A DNA stretch of 64,000 bases from RHLJ01 sp965212165. Its GTDB lineage: Bacteria > Bacteroidota > Rhodothermia > Balneolales > Balneolaceae. Of the stretch, positions 44,228 to 53,846 are shown in pieces. Below the pieces are notes generated by a model. The model had not been told where the DNA came from. It was given only the letters and a program-made list of their open reading frames with translations, and did no database searches. The position numbers and the translations under genes are program-made. Position 1 is the stretch's first letter. Each line of letters begins with the position of its first letter. The DNA is taken from positions 124,001 to 188,000 of the forward strand of contig OZ243096.1 in assembly GCA_965212165.1 (NCBI GenBank), written 5' to 3'.

Positions 44228-44647
44228 CTAGTTAAGCTGTTCAGTAATTAGATCTTTAGCATATTCTTTAATCTGGTCACGAACTTCTCTGAACTGACTT
44301 ATAATTTCGCTCTCTGTCCCTTCTGCTTTTGCTGGGTCAGGAAAATTGTGATGTCTCTTTTCTGATAAAGCTGGGAACACTGGGCATTTCTCTTTTGCAC
44401 TGTCACATACTGTGATTATAAGATCAAATTTTTCATTGATATATTCATCAATATGGTTTGAAGTATGAGATGAAATATCGACACCAGCTTCCTTCATTAC
44501 TTGAATTGCTCTTGGATTAACTCCATGAGTCTCAACTCCTGCACTTTTCACGCTCAAATTTTCTTTCCCAAAAAAACGAAGCCATCCTTCCATTATTTGG
44601 CTTCTGCAGCTATTGCCTGTACATAAAACTAGAATATTCTTCTTCAT
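44228..44647 (-). CDS. arsC: arsenate reductase, thioredoxin-coupled low-molecular-weight phosphatase type
   Basis: Reduces arsenate to arsenite using a cascade of cysteines, 139 residues (B. subtilis ArsC 139). The P-loop is VLCTGNSCRSQ with the nucleophilic Cys, followed by the redox pair in TVCDSAKEKCPVFP and the acid Asp in NFPDPA. These extra cysteines separate it from plain tyrosine phosphatases. No arsR or arsenite pump is adjacent, so either those are elsewhere or the enzyme is constitutive. It ends 3 bases from the convergent ZIP gene and starts 22 bases from the PH-domain gene, on the same strand. Confidence 0.92.
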   Translation of the reverse strand: MKKNILVLCTGNSCRSQIMEGWLRFFGKENLSVKSAGVETHGVNPRAIQVMKEAGVDISSHTSNHIDEYINEKFDLIITVCDSAKEKCPVFPALSEKRHHNFPDPAKAEGTESEIISQFREVRDQIKEYAKDLITEQLN

Positions 44648-44669
44648 TGTAACTAACTTTTGATAATCT

Positions 44670-46106
44670 TTAGTTTATAGAATCACTTCCTAATGACCAT
44701 TTTAGAATCATTTGTGCATCTTCTCTATCAAAATCCGTTAAAGAAAATACTTTTCCACCTGCACCTGAAGCAGCAGTAACATTTAAAGTTGCTAAATTTT
44801 TATAGCCTTGAAAAGGATTAACTGTTAATTCAGATACTTGGATTCTTTTCTTTTTAACAAATGCTGTTCGTTTAGCTAATATTCTATATTGCATTTTTAA
44901 AGTATGCTCGTTTATCCAAAGTGTAGCATCATTAAATCTAAGCCATCCCAAGAAAGTAGCTGGAATTAAAAATCCGAATAAAACCCATCCTAGTTCCCAG
45001 AACCACCATGTTAATGGTATCATGATTAATAGGAGATAATTCGGATGTCGAAGATATCTGAAAAAAGCTCTTTTTGGTGGGGTGATCTGAGTTTCTGGTT
45101 CTTCATAATCTTCAATAAAAACATTAAAAAAATCTTTCAGTTTATCTTTTTTGATGAAAGGAGCAAGTACAATAGATCGCTCAGCATTTTTTTGTTGGAA
45201 ACCAGCACTTTCCACAAATAACATTCCATATCCGAATGGCTCTCTAAAAACACCCTCAACGAACCTTAATGCCTGTATACGATTAAATGGAACTGTTGTA
45301 TGCTTTCGTTCAAGTAATCCACTAGTAATATGGAGTTCATTATTCATTTTTTCGACTTTAAAGTCGGCATATTGAAAAATCACTCCAATAAAGGAAAAGA
45401 TATAAGAAACTATAAAAATGATAATGACTAGTCCCACAAAAATGGAGGCATTACCTAAGCCAGGAATATAGTCGAATAGATAATTCAGATTTTCTTCTGT
45501 TATAAATTGATCTAGTTGTCCAGATAATGCTCCTAAAATTGAAGCGATCAACCCAAAGTTTCCTGAAGTTAATGCTGCTAAAAACAGATCCCTTACTGAA
45601 AGTTTCCATGTTAAAGTCTCTTTACTTGTTACCTCAGTAGAAATCTCTTCTTTGTCTTCATATGCATTTGTTACTGATTCACCCCTTAATAAAGCTCTAA
45701 GCTCCAATGCTTCTACTCTTGTAATAGCACTGATAGTGGCGCCTTCTGTACCGCTTCCTGCCGATTTAACCTCAACTTTTACTAAGCCAAACATACGTTG
45801 TAGAAGTCCTTCTGTAATATCTATGACTTGAATTCTATCTTTCGTCAGGTATAGTTCCTTTCTTACAAATACCCCTTTTTTGATTTGTAACTCATCACCA
45901 TCTACACGATATGTAAATCTTAACCAACCAAATATTCCTAATACTAAGGTTGATACCACTCCAAGAACAAAAAAGTACCAGAAATATTCATCAGTATTAC
46001 GTGATCCTACTACCATAAATATGATAATTGGCACTATGTTCTGTCTTAGAACTCCTAAAAATTGTGTTACAGCAGCAACAGGATGTTGCCTTCTAAATTC
46101 AGACAT
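44670..46106 (-). CDS. PH-domain membrane protein (YdbT-like)
   Basis: A 478-residue inner-membrane protein with three bacterial PH (bPH2/YdbT) units, each preceded by a pair of hydrophobic helices: about 15-120, 170-320 and 345-475. The repeated signature is R.TYRVDGDELQIKKGVF, then LYLTKDRIQVIDI, then later NELHITSGLLERKHTTVPFNRIQALRFVEG. In Bacillus the YdbS-YdbT pair confers resistance to a bacteriocin-type peptide; the general role is unknown. It overlaps the YdbS-like gene by 8 bases, so the two act together. Confidence 0.88.
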   Translation of the reverse strand: MSEFRRQHPVAAVTQFLGVLRQNIVPIIIFMVVGSRNTDEYFWYFFVLGVVSTLVLGIFGWLRFTYRVDGDELQIKKGVFVRKELYLTKDRIQVIDITEGLLQRMFGLVKVEVKSAGSGTEGATISAITRVEALELRALLRGESVTNAYEDKEEISTEVTSKETLTWKLSVRDLFLAALTSGNFGLIASILGALSGQLDQFITEENLNYLFDYIPGLGNASIFVGLVIIIFIVSYIFSFIGVIFQYADFKVEKMNNELHITSGLLERKHTTVPFNRIQALRFVEGVFREPFGYGMLFVESAGFQQKNAERSIVLAPFIKKDKLKDFFNVFIEDYEEPETQITPPKRAFFRYLRHPNYLLLIMIPLTWWFWELGWVLFGFLIPATFLGWLRFNDATLWINEHTLKMQYRILAKRTAFVKKKRIQVSELTVNPFQGYKNLATLNVTAASGAGGKVFSLTDFDREDAQMILKWSLGSDSIN

Positions 46107-46578
46107 CTTCCTTTACTTTTCGAACAAATTCTGAGATCATTGTTCGCAAATGTGTTGCAGTTTCATCATCAAGCGCCGGAATTTCATGAGTAGTTGCTGC
46201 AGTTGAAATACTGATAGAAGAAAGCTTAAACTTTCGGTAAATCGGACCTTGCTTGGTATCAACATGTTGAATTCGGTTCATGGGAACAACCGTTCTTTTG
46301 CGAATGATAATTCCACGGTACATATCTACGCCTTGATCGTTTACGTCATACCGCCATCGACTCCATCTAATCTTAGGAAAGAGGGTAATAATTAATACAT
46401 AAATAGTGACAGTAATTGGAGCCGCAACAATTGGGAAAAGAACTGGCATATCTCCCATCATATAAACGAAATAAAAAAAACCTGGAATTATAAATAATAA
46501 CAACCCATAAAGAATTGAAGTAATACGCCAGGCTTTTATTGCTTTCTCATCGATTCTCGTGTTTGGGAGTTCCATCAT
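46099..46578 (-). CDS. PH-domain membrane protein (YdbS-like)
   Basis: A 159-residue protein with two N-terminal membrane helices and one bPH2 domain (WRYDVNDQGVDMYRGIIIRKRTVVPMNRIQHVDTKQG, then ISISTAATTHEIPALDDETA). It is the short partner of the YdbT-like protein that it overlaps by 8 bases. Its ATG directly abuts the stop codon of the MFS gene upstream, so the order MFS, YdbS, YdbT is one transcript. Membrane location is clear; biochemical activity is not known. Confidence 0.88.
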   Translation of the reverse strand: MMELPNTRIDEKAIKAWRITSILYGLLLFIIPGFFYFVYMMGDMPVLFPIVAAPITVTIYVLIITLFPKIRWSRWRYDVNDQGVDMYRGIIIRKRTVVPMNRIQHVDTKQGPIYRKFKLSSISISTAATTHEIPALDDETATHLRTMISEFVRKVKEDV

Positions 46579-47862
46579 TTAGCTAATTTTTGGCGACTTA
46601 TAATAACTTTCATCTACTTTAAACATAATGATAAGTCCAACAACCAGCATAAAAAGAATTACTCCCATTCCCCACCTTTGATTTCCCATAATCAATGTAA
46701 TCCAACCTACAAGAATTGGCCCTGCAAATGAAGTTACTTTACCTGAAAGTGCTAGTAAACCAAACATTTGATTCCTTTTATCAATTGGTGCAAGTCTGCC
46801 CATCATTGTCCGACTTGCTGCTTGAACTGGACCAACAAAAATTCCTAATAGTAGTCCCCAAACCCAAAACCACGTTGTAGTTTGCACGAATATTACTGCT
46901 ATTACTGGTATGATTACACCAAAAAGTGAAAATATAATAGTTTGTTTACTTCCAGATTTATCATCGAGCCAAGCAAAACCATATGCACCAATTCCAGCAG
47001 TAATATTGAGCCCGATTCCAAAGTAAAATATATCAGCAGTTTTAAAACCGAAAGTTCCTGCAGCATATACACCACCCATTGCAAAAATGGTAGCGAGTCC
47101 ATCATTATAAAAAAGACGAGCTATTAAAAATCTTGAAATATCTGGTCTAGTTTTAAGTATAGTAAGTGCTTCTTTCAATGTGGAAATACCATCATTTATA
47201 GCCTGTTTATATGGCTTTTTCTTCGAAGGAGAATCTTCTGTATTTAGAAAGAATGGTATACTAAAAAGGGCGTACCAAATTCCGGTAAGTAAAAAAGTTA
47301 TTCTTGTATTCTGAGATGTTGCTTCATCAAGTCCAAAAAGTTCTGCGCCATTTAGAAAAAACACAAAGTAACCAACAACTAAACATAGCAATCCACCTAA
47401 ATACCCAAGACTCCACCCCCAGCCAGACCAGCGACCAATTTTATCTGATGGAGCTAAATCTGGGAGCATTGCGTTATAAAATATAAGAGCTAGTTCAGAA
47501 CCAATGGTTGCAAAAAATGCAGCTATTAATGCAAACCAAATGAAATCTGTACTTGGTTCGGCAAACCAAAGAATCCCCGAACCTATCACACCCATTACAG
47601 TAAAGAAAAATATCCAGGGCTTTCTTCTACCCCCTTCATCAGCTATAGATCCTAATAAAGGGGCAAGAAGTGCTATAACAATACCTGCTAACCCAACCAT
47701 ATTACCCCAAAGTGCTGTCCCTATTGTTTCGTTTTCTGCAATTGATGAAGAAAAGTAAGCGGCAAAAATAAAAGTTAGGATCATTACAAAATAGGCGCTA
47801 TTAGCCCAATCATAGAGTGCCCACGAAAATAGCCCTTTAGATGGCTCTTCAGATTTTGTCAT
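46579..47862 (-). CDS. MFS transporter, UMF1 / Atg22-like
   Basis: A 427-residue major-facilitator protein with 12 hydrophobic helices. The start MTKSEEPSKGLFSWALYDWANSAYFVMI is the UMF1 (Atg22-like) signature, with YDWANSAY in helix 1. In yeast Atg22 exports amino acids from the vacuole; bacterial members are not defined. The central loop SPSKKKPYKQAINDG separates the two six-helix halves. It leads the operon with the two PH-domain genes and directly abuts the first of them. Confidence 0.9.
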   Translation of the reverse strand: MTKSEEPSKGLFSWALYDWANSAYFVMILTFIFAAYFSSSIAENETIGTALWGNMVGLAGIVIALLAPLLGSIADEGGRRKPWIFFFTVMGVIGSGILWFAEPSTDFIWFALIAAFFATIGSELALIFYNAMLPDLAPSDKIGRWSGWGWSLGYLGGLLCLVVGYFVFFLNGAELFGLDEATSQNTRITFLLTGIWYALFSIPFFLNTEDSPSKKKPYKQAINDGISTLKEALTILKTRPDISRFLIARLFYNDGLATIFAMGGVYAAGTFGFKTADIFYFGIGLNITAGIGAYGFAWLDDKSGSKQTIIFSLFGVIIPVIAVIFVQTTTWFWVWGLLLGIFVGPVQAASRTMMGRLAPIDKRNQMFGLLALSGKVTSFAGPILVGWITLIMGNQRWGMGVILFMLVVGLIIMFKVDESYYKSPKIS

Positions 47863-47964
47863 TTGGTTAGGTATATGAAAAAGTCTAATAATATCGTAGG
47901 TGGGAAGGAGAGTTGAAAGAACTATTTAGAAATGTAATTATCAATTTACATATCCAGTGATATA

Positions 47965-48660
47965 TCAACTCAGAAACTTATATCCATAACCGTGAACTGT
48001 TAAAATATGCTTCGGATATTTACTGTCTTCTTCAAGTTTTTGACGAAGCCAAGCAATATGAACATCAACAGTACGAGTTGATGGGAGTGCATCATAACCC
48101 CAAACTTCATTCAATAGTTGATCACGAGTGAGTATAAGTCCCTCATTTTCTACCAAAAATTTAAGAAGTTGAAATTCTTTTGCCGAAAGAACGACTTCAA
48201 CTTCTGCTTTTTTAATAAGCATTTTTTTGAAGTCCATTGTTACATTCGAAAATGTATATTCACCAGCATCATGTGCTTCTTGTACTCTGTTTTTTTTACG
48301 AAGCTGTACTTCAACCCTTGCCAATAACTCCATCATTTCGAAGGGTTTTTGCATATAATCGTCGGCACCTAATTTCAAACCTAGTACTTTGTCGATTACT
48401 TGTCCTTTTGCCGTAAGCATCAATATTGGTGTGTCTATACCCTTTTGTCGTAAGTCTCTACAAATATCTAAGCCACCTTTTTTAGGCAACATTAAATCTA
48501 AAATAATTAAATCATGAGATGCTTTTAATGCTTTATGATATCCAATCTCTCCGTCTTCAGCTACATCAACTTCATACCGTTCTTCTTCTAACCGATCTCT
48601 AATTGTCATAACTAAACCACTTTCATCTTCCACCAATAAGATTTTCGATTTATCAGACAT
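47965..48660 (-). CDS. OmpR/PhoB-family response regulator
   Basis: A 231-residue two-component regulator. The receiver (1-120) has the acidic pair in LLVEDES, phosphoacceptor Asp55 (ILDLMLP), Thr83 (LTAKG) and Lys105 (QKPFEM). The winged-helix effector (about 130-231) has LSAKEFQLLKFLVENEGLILTRDQLLNEVWG and RTVDVHIAWLRQKLEEDSKYPKHILTVHGYGYKFL. It overlaps the upstream kinase gene by 8 bases and is its partner. Family members bind direct repeats about 11 bases apart; such repeats occur just ahead of the kinase gene. Confidence 0.95.
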   Translation of the reverse strand: MSDKSKILLVEDESGLVMTIRDRLEEERYEVDVAEDGEIGYHKALKASHDLIILDLMLPKKGGLDICRDLRQKGIDTPILMLTAKGQVIDKVLGLKLGADDYMQKPFEMMELLARVEVQLRKKNRVQEAHDAGEYTFSNVTMDFKKMLIKKAEVEVVLSAKEFQLLKFLVENEGLILTRDQLLNEVWGYDALPSTRTVDVHIAWLRQKLEEDSKYPKHILTVHGYGYKFLS

Positions 48661-50575
48661 CTATTTCACCCAATGGTAATACCAAGCTAAATGTTGATCC
48701 TTCTCCAATTTTACTTTTTAAAGAAACTTCACCCTTATGTGCTATTGCAACTTTTTGTACTAGGCTCAATCCTATACCATTTCCTTTTACTTGATCATTT
48801 ACAGGTTTTTCACCTCTAAAAAATGGCTTAAACACAGAAATTTGTTCTTTTTCAGGGATGCCAATTCCAAAATCTTGAACTTGTATACGGATAGCTAATT
48901 TCCCCTTTAATGTGGCTTCATCTACTTTTAAAAGTATTTTATCACTCTCGCCGCTAAATTTTATAGCATTATTAATTAGATTCATGATACAAAGAAAAAT
49001 AGCATCTGGGTCAGCTTGAATACGTTCTAATTTTGTGTTTATTGAATATTCTAGATGCTTTCCTTCTTCATCTAGACGATGCCGACTTTCTTCCTTTATC
49101 GATTCAAATAGATCATTCAAGTTTAAATCCCGGAAATGATAGACTCGCTTACCACTTTGAATCCCTGAGAACTCCATTATTTGATCGACCATATCACTGA
49201 GTCTTCTTCCTTCTTTTAGCATCAAATGGGCGTATTGACTCTTTCTCTCTTCATCATTGACAATACCCGCTGTCAGGTTCTCAGCGGCTGAACGAATAAC
49301 AGTAATAGGTGTCCTTAGTTCATGAGAAACACCTGCAACGAATAACATTTGTTGCTCAGCCAATTCTCTAGAACGTTGTGAAAAAATTACTATTAGTACT
49401 ACACTAATCCCAAGAATGGATAATATTCCAAAACTGATTATTAAATTCCGATTTCTAGTTTTATCTACAAATGCATCTAATGATCCATCTTTAAAACTCA
49501 ACCATAATTGCCAAGGAGTACTCCCCAATGAGCTTGTAAATGAAGCACGAATAGATGTATCTCTTTGAACATTCCAACCACTTACATCTTCATCATTACT
49601 TTCTTTCGAAATAAATTTTTGTGAGATAATATGTGATGCACTAGCACTACTATCAGAAACATAACTTTCAAACATTGAATCAACAAAACTGAACTTCAAA
49701 CTATCGTCAATGTCTAGAAATGATGATGAATTTTGGACTTCAATATTATTAGATTTAAATACTAAAATATTATCGAAGCTAAAACGATTTAAAGAAGTGC
49801 TAAAATCTGGTGCTGTTAATTGTTGATCTTCAGATGTGGTATAATAAATTTCAAGAGGTTCTGATTTTCTAACGAGGCTAAGTGTATACTGATCATCAAA
49901 GGAATCTGAAAAATAAACTCTAGCTATATTTGGGATAATTTCATTTTTGAGGTAGTCATCATTTAGCTTTAAAAGAATCACATCATCGAGCTGATCTAAA
50001 CTTAATTGGACCTCAATATTCTTCCCAAATTCTCGATTCGAAACCTGAATCATATCTAAAAACTGTACAGGGATTTCTAAGAAAGATGGATTACCTAAAT
50101 CAGGAGATGTTTGATGAAGTGCCCCTCTTTTAGCATCCGGTCTTATATTCTTATCATTATTAGATAACCATTCTTGGATACTCGGTGTTGGGATAATAGA
50201 AGTTAAAGTGTATAGATCTGTTGAATAACTAAGTACATCGACAGATCCATTTTCATTTTTCTTTATTACATACAATGAATCAATTAATGATGTGTATGCA
50301 CTATTATCAATCCAATTTTTGTAAGAAGTACTCAAGGCAGATTTTATATCATCATTAGGATCTGAAACTTGAATTCTAAAAGCTTGACTTAGCTCAGTAA
50401 ATACTTCATTAAAATCAGATACAAAATTTTCGGAAGATGCTGATACACTTTCTTCCAATCTTTCCTTCTCGGCATCACTTACGCTTCCTAGCCACTTATA
50501 CTGAAGCACAGCTAATGAAATTAGCGCAATCGCCATGACTGCTAGAAAACTATATGTATAAAAAGAATTTTTCAC
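48653..50575 (-). CDS. sensor histidine kinase
   Basis: A membrane-bound 640-residue kinase. Helix 1 is at residues 9-26, then an extracytoplasmic sensor of about 345 residues that I do not recognise, then a second helix at about 377-398. The DHp domain has the phosphorylated His418 in VAGVSHELRTPITVIRSAAENL, and the ATPase domain has NLINNAIKFSG, QDFGIGIPE and GNGIGLSLV. No HAMP domain is visible between helix 2 and the DHp. It is coupled to its regulator and divergent from the PDZ/NEW3/ABC export locus, which it may control. Confidence 0.94.
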   Translation of the reverse strand: MKNSFYTYSFLAVMAIALISLAVLQYKWLGSVSDAEKERLEESVSASSENFVSDFNEVFTELSQAFRIQVSDPNDDIKSALSTSYKNWIDNSAYTSLIDSLYVIKKNENGSVDVLSYSTDLYTLTSIIPTPSIQEWLSNNDKNIRPDAKRGALHQTSPDLGNPSFLEIPVQFLDMIQVSNREFGKNIEVQLSLDQLDDVILLKLNDDYLKNEIIPNIARVYFSDSFDDQYTLSLVRKSEPLEIYYTTSEDQQLTAPDFSTSLNRFSFDNILVFKSNNIEVQNSSSFLDIDDSLKFSFVDSMFESYVSDSSASASHIISQKFISKESNDEDVSGWNVQRDTSIRASFTSSLGSTPWQLWLSFKDGSLDAFVDKTRNRNLIISFGILSILGISVVLIVIFSQRSRELAEQQMLFVAGVSHELRTPITVIRSAAENLTAGIVNDEERKSQYAHLMLKEGRRLSDMVDQIMEFSGIQSGKRVYHFRDLNLNDLFESIKEESRHRLDEEGKHLEYSINTKLERIQADPDAIFLCIMNLINNAIKFSGESDKILLKVDEATLKGKLAIRIQVQDFGIGIPEKEQISVFKPFFRGEKPVNDQVKGNGIGLSLVQKVAIAHKGEVSLKSKIGEGSTFSLVLPLGEIDV

Positions 50576-50612
50576 ATCCCAAATTACCGCCTTTTAATGC
50601 TATATAAAAAGT

Positions 50613-50660
50613 TTTAACCCCGATTTAACATCCTTAACAAAGTTTTTGCGTTTGCTTAAC
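50613..50660. promoter_or_regulatory. direct TTAAC repeats between the kinase gene and the export locus
   Basis: TTTAAC at 50613 and 50624 (11 bases apart) is followed by CTTAAC at 50633 and 50655 (22 bases apart). OmpR-family regulators bind direct repeats with 11-base spacing. The group sits between the divergent two-component genes and the PDZ gene, so both could be controlled. Confidence 0.5.
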
Positions 50661-50720
50661 AACTCATATGAATTGGTTTCGAATATTGGCCTCGAGTTAA
50701 AAATTAAAATATTCAAGTCT

Positions 50721-51455
50721 ATGAAAATCGCAAAACTTTCGATCCTACTACTCCCTTTATTCACACTTTTTCCGCAGCTGTCTAATGCGCAGCAAATGCG
50801 AACCATGTCTTTTGATGCCAGCACTAGCATTATGCTTCAAGAGTTTCAAACCATGCTAGTTACTGAAGATGATATTGTTAAGGTAGAATTAAGAATGGGG
50901 AGAGACGAAGCTACACCAGGTGTAGATCGCCTAGAGAAAGGTGATGTCATTTTAATGATGAATGGAAAACGGATAAAAGATATTGATGGCCTCCGCGAAT
51001 TATATGATGGGATAGAGAAAGGTTCTGATATTAAAATTGGAGTTCGTAGAGGTGAAGAGCGCTTTATTCTAAGTGCAATAAAAGGGGATGTACCAGAAGG
51101 TGCATCACGTATGATTATGACTTTTGATAGTGACAGTGAAGATGGTGAACAACCGGTAATAGTCCCTAGTTTAGGTATTCTTTTAACAAACTCTGAAAGC
51201 GATGTTCGTATTTCAAGTATAATTCCTCCAATGATCGCTGATGACCTAAAGTCTTTAGAGCTTGAAGGATATATAATTGCCTTGTTCAATAATGAAAAAC
51301 CGGAATCCGCTACTGATCTAAAGGATAAAATTGAAGCAATCGCTATTGGGGATAGTATGTCATTTACTTTCGAAAAAGATGGTGATGAAATGTCTCTAAG
51401 CTTTGCCAAGAAAGCCCCAAAAGGAAATTTTTCAATAACCTCTGATCACAACTAA
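50721..51455 (+). CDS. exported protein with two PDZ domains
   Basis: A 244-residue periplasmic protein, start ATG 50721 with a signal peptide (MKIAKLSILLLPLFTLFPQLSNA). The first PDZ domain (about 45-135) has ATPGVDRLEKGDVILMMNGKRIKDIDGL and the second (about 150-235) SLGILLTNSESDVRISSIIPP and GYIIALFNNEKPESATDL. There is no protease domain, so it is a free adaptor. It is the first gene of the export locus (3 bases before the NEW3-like gene), and may scaffold the extracytoplasmic loops of the permeases. Confidence 0.85.
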   Translation: MKIAKLSILLLPLFTLFPQLSNAQQMRTMSFDASTSIMLQEFQTMLVTEDDIVKVELRMGRDEATPGVDRLEKGDVILMMNGKRIKDIDGLRELYDGIEKGSDIKIGVRRGEERFILSAIKGDVPEGASRMIMTFDSDSEDGEQPVIVPSLGILLTNSESDVRISSIIPPMIADDLKSLELEGYIIALFNNEKPESATDLKDKIEAIAIGDSMSFTFEKDGDEMSLSFAKKAPKGNFSITSDHN

Positions 51456-51458
51456 CTT

Positions 51459-52958
51459 ATGCGTAGCCTAATTAACACACTATTCTTATTGTTACTACTG
51501 TGTTTGATTATTCCAGAATCAGCATTAGCTCAAAGTCCCTTTCCAAATGCAAGAGACGATAGTTATCCTTTGTTAGGACTAAAAAGAGCCAAGAGTTCTT
51601 ATGATAGAACTAAAAGTGAATTAGAGCGCCAGAAAGAGCTCTATGATAAAGAATTAATCTCCCTTGAAGAGTATGAAACTGCGCTTAATACTTATCAGGA
51701 TGCAGAAGTAAATTACCAGCAATCTCTTCTAGTTCTTTTATTTGAACAACAGTTTGTTAGTATCAAGAGTGCAATTAAGTCTCAGGATGAAAATGCTAAG
51801 AAGCAAGTAAAGGTAACGCTAGAAAACACCTCAGGTGCTACCGAAGAGTTTGCTCAGATTGTGGATATGGAAGATGATTTATTTAGATCCCTTCAACCAG
51901 ATGTGATTCACAATATTTACGTTTCATTAAGTAACGATGATGGAGCAATTATAAGCTCTCCTTACGAAATAAAGTTAGCTACACTTAGAAGTGGAAATCC
52001 AACAACGGTCACCTTTGATTTACTTCAAGATTTAGATGAAGTAACTGTAAACATTATTTATGGGAATGGTTCGTCTAGAAACCCTAAAGTTTTCTTAGAA
52101 AAAGATGCTTCGGCAAATCGAGTTTTAATACAATCAGAACGATTTTCACAAGAAGTGGAATTGGGTAATGAAGCTACATTTGGTCTAGGATTAGAACTAT
52201 TCAGTGGCACCAACGATACATATAAACTTGAAGTTGTTAACCTTCCTAAATCCGTTACCCGAAACTTTAGTGAAGTTGGAGCTTCTGGCAGAATCAGTCA
52301 GATTAAATTTACAGAGAGTAAAAATAATATTGATGCAAATCTTCTCATTTCATTACCTGATAGACCAACAGATGATGTTCCAATGGATGAAGCGATTAGT
52401 TTCTATGTATTGGCCGTTCCTATTAACCAACTATCTGAGGTTAATCCTAGAATTAATGATACTTGGACCGAATCAGAAATTGAAGATTTAAATATTGGGT
52501 TCGTAAAGCTCGAAATGATACCTAAAGGTGTAGGTAGATTGATTGTTAAAGCACCTCAACTTTATGACGAAACTGATGCCCAATCACCTATTGAATTCAC
52601 TTTTCAAGTAGTTAATGAAGGTTCAAGAAGATTAGATAATATTGAGTTCGAACTTGACGCACCTTTTGAATGGGAGAAGAGAATTGAACCTTCAATAATC
52701 ACTTCTTTGGGCATTAGAGAAGAACAAACAGTAAAACTTTACCTAACTCCTCCATCAGATGTAAGTGTTGGTAGATATGAAACTCGAATGCGATCTACTG
52801 CACTTTCAGATAGTCAACCTGTTAATGCCGAAGACAAGACTTTTACAGTGCAAGTTGCTGCTCAAACGAGTGTAATTGGTACCGCACTAATCTTATTACT
52901 CATCATCGGTCTGGTTGGGGGTTTGGTCTTCTTTGGCATCAAACTTTCAAGAAAATGA
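51459..52958 (+). CDS. membrane-anchored NEW3-like protein with N-terminal coiled coil
   Basis: A 499-residue protein with a signal peptide (MRSLINTLFLLLLLCLIIPESALA), then a coiled coil at about 40-100 (SYDRTKSELERQKELYDKELISLEEYETALNTYQDAEVNYQQS) reminiscent of membrane-fusion/TolC hairpins. Beta domains follow, the last (about 385-465) of the NEW3/NPCBM-associated type (SPIEFTFQVVNEGSRRLDNIEFELDAP, GIREEQTVKLYLTPP). A C-terminal helix (about 475-497) anchors it, leaving the body outside. It starts 3 bases after the PDZ gene and precedes the ABC genes. NEW3 proteins of this shape occur next to ABC-2 transporters, where they are thought to be accessory; the function is not established. Confidence 0.82.
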   Translation: MRSLINTLFLLLLLCLIIPESALAQSPFPNARDDSYPLLGLKRAKSSYDRTKSELERQKELYDKELISLEEYETALNTYQDAEVNYQQSLLVLLFEQQFVSIKSAIKSQDENAKKQVKVTLENTSGATEEFAQIVDMEDDLFRSLQPDVIHNIYVSLSNDDGAIISSPYEIKLATLRSGNPTTVTFDLLQDLDEVTVNIIYGNGSSRNPKVFLEKDASANRVLIQSERFSQEVELGNEATFGLGLELFSGTNDTYKLEVVNLPKSVTRNFSEVGASGRISQIKFTESKNNIDANLLISLPDRPTDDVPMDEAISFYVLAVPINQLSEVNPRINDTWTESEIEDLNIGFVKLEMIPKGVGRLIVKAPQLYDETDAQSPIEFTFQVVNEGSRRLDNIEFELDAPFEWEKRIEPSIITSLGIREEQTVKLYLTPPSDVSVGRYETRMRSTALSDSQPVNAEDKTFTVQVAAQTSVIGTALILLLIIGLVGGLVFFGIKLSRK

Positions 52959-53000
52959 TGTGTCGACTTCAACATAATTTTTTAACTAATAAACTAAATC

Positions 53001-53786
53001 ATGGAAAACGAAACGATTAAACAAGCACCACTTCTTGAGGCCAGAAACCTTACTAAAGTGTATGAAGATGGCGTTAAGGCTCTAGATAACCTTGAGTTAA
53101 AAGTTCATCCTGGTGAAATTTTTGCCATGCTAGGTGGGAATGGAGCTGGAAAAACAACGGCTATCAATATTTTCTTAGATTTTATTCAACCTACAAGTGG
53201 AAATGCATTCATAAATGGTATTGATGCGAATGAAGATCCTTTGGAAGCAAAACAAAACGTAGCTTTTGTATCTGAAAACGTACAACTCTATCCAAATTTT
53301 ACTGCAATGCAGAACCTTGATTTCTTTGTGCGTTTAGGAGGAAAGAATAACTATTCTCGTACCGACTATGAAAATGCTTTAGTTAGGGTTGGTTTACAAA
53401 GAGATGCATTTGATAAAAAACTCAAGGATTTCTCTAAAGGTATGCGTCAAAAATGTGGGATCGCGATAGCAATTCTAAAAGATGCGCCGGCAATTCTACT
53501 TGATGAGCCAACTTCAGGCCTTGACCCAAAAGCGGGAAAAGAATTCACTCGATTGATAGGTGATTTACGAGATGAGGGAAAAGCCATCTTGATGAGTACT
53601 CATGATATTTTTAGAGCAAAAGAGATATCTGATCATGTTGGAATTCTGAACAACGGGATCTTAGTAGCAAGAAAAACTCATGCTGAACTAGCTGGGGTTA
53701 ATCTCGAAGAACTCTATGTAGAGTATATGGCGGGGTACATGGAAGAGAGTATTGAAGAGCGAATCCTCTCCAATGATCTAACCTAA
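53001..53786 (+). CDS. ABC transporter ATPase
   Basis: The energy subunit of the export locus, 261 residues. Walker A is LGGNGAGKTT, the signature FSKGMRQK (a variant of LSGGQ typical of export-type ATPases), Walker B ILLDEPTSGLDP and the switch His in MSTHD. Residues 235-261 form a short acidic tail (YMAGYMEESIEERIL). It resembles CcmA/NatA-type ATPases of ABC-2 systems. It starts 42 bases after the NEW3-like gene and precedes both permeases. Confidence 0.94.
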   Translation: MENETIKQAPLLEARNLTKVYEDGVKALDNLELKVHPGEIFAMLGGNGAGKTTAINIFLDFIQPTSGNAFINGIDANEDPLEAKQNVAFVSENVQLYPNFTAMQNLDFFVRLGGKNNYSRTDYENALVRVGLQRDAFDKKLKDFSKGMRQKCGIAIAILKDAPAILLDEPTSGLDPKAGKEFTRLIGDLRDEGKAILMSTHDIFRAKEISDHVGILNNGILVARKTHAELAGVNLEELYVEYMAGYMEESIEERILSNDLT

Positions 53787-53846
53787 ATTGTTAATCATTA
53801 TTTGTTGATGGATTTCGATTAAGCAAATAACCAATCACTAATACTT

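Noticed and set aside
50846..51409. 187-codon open frame opposite the PDZ gene
   Set aside because: It is a serine-rich shadow of the PDZ protein, with no start context and no family pattern.
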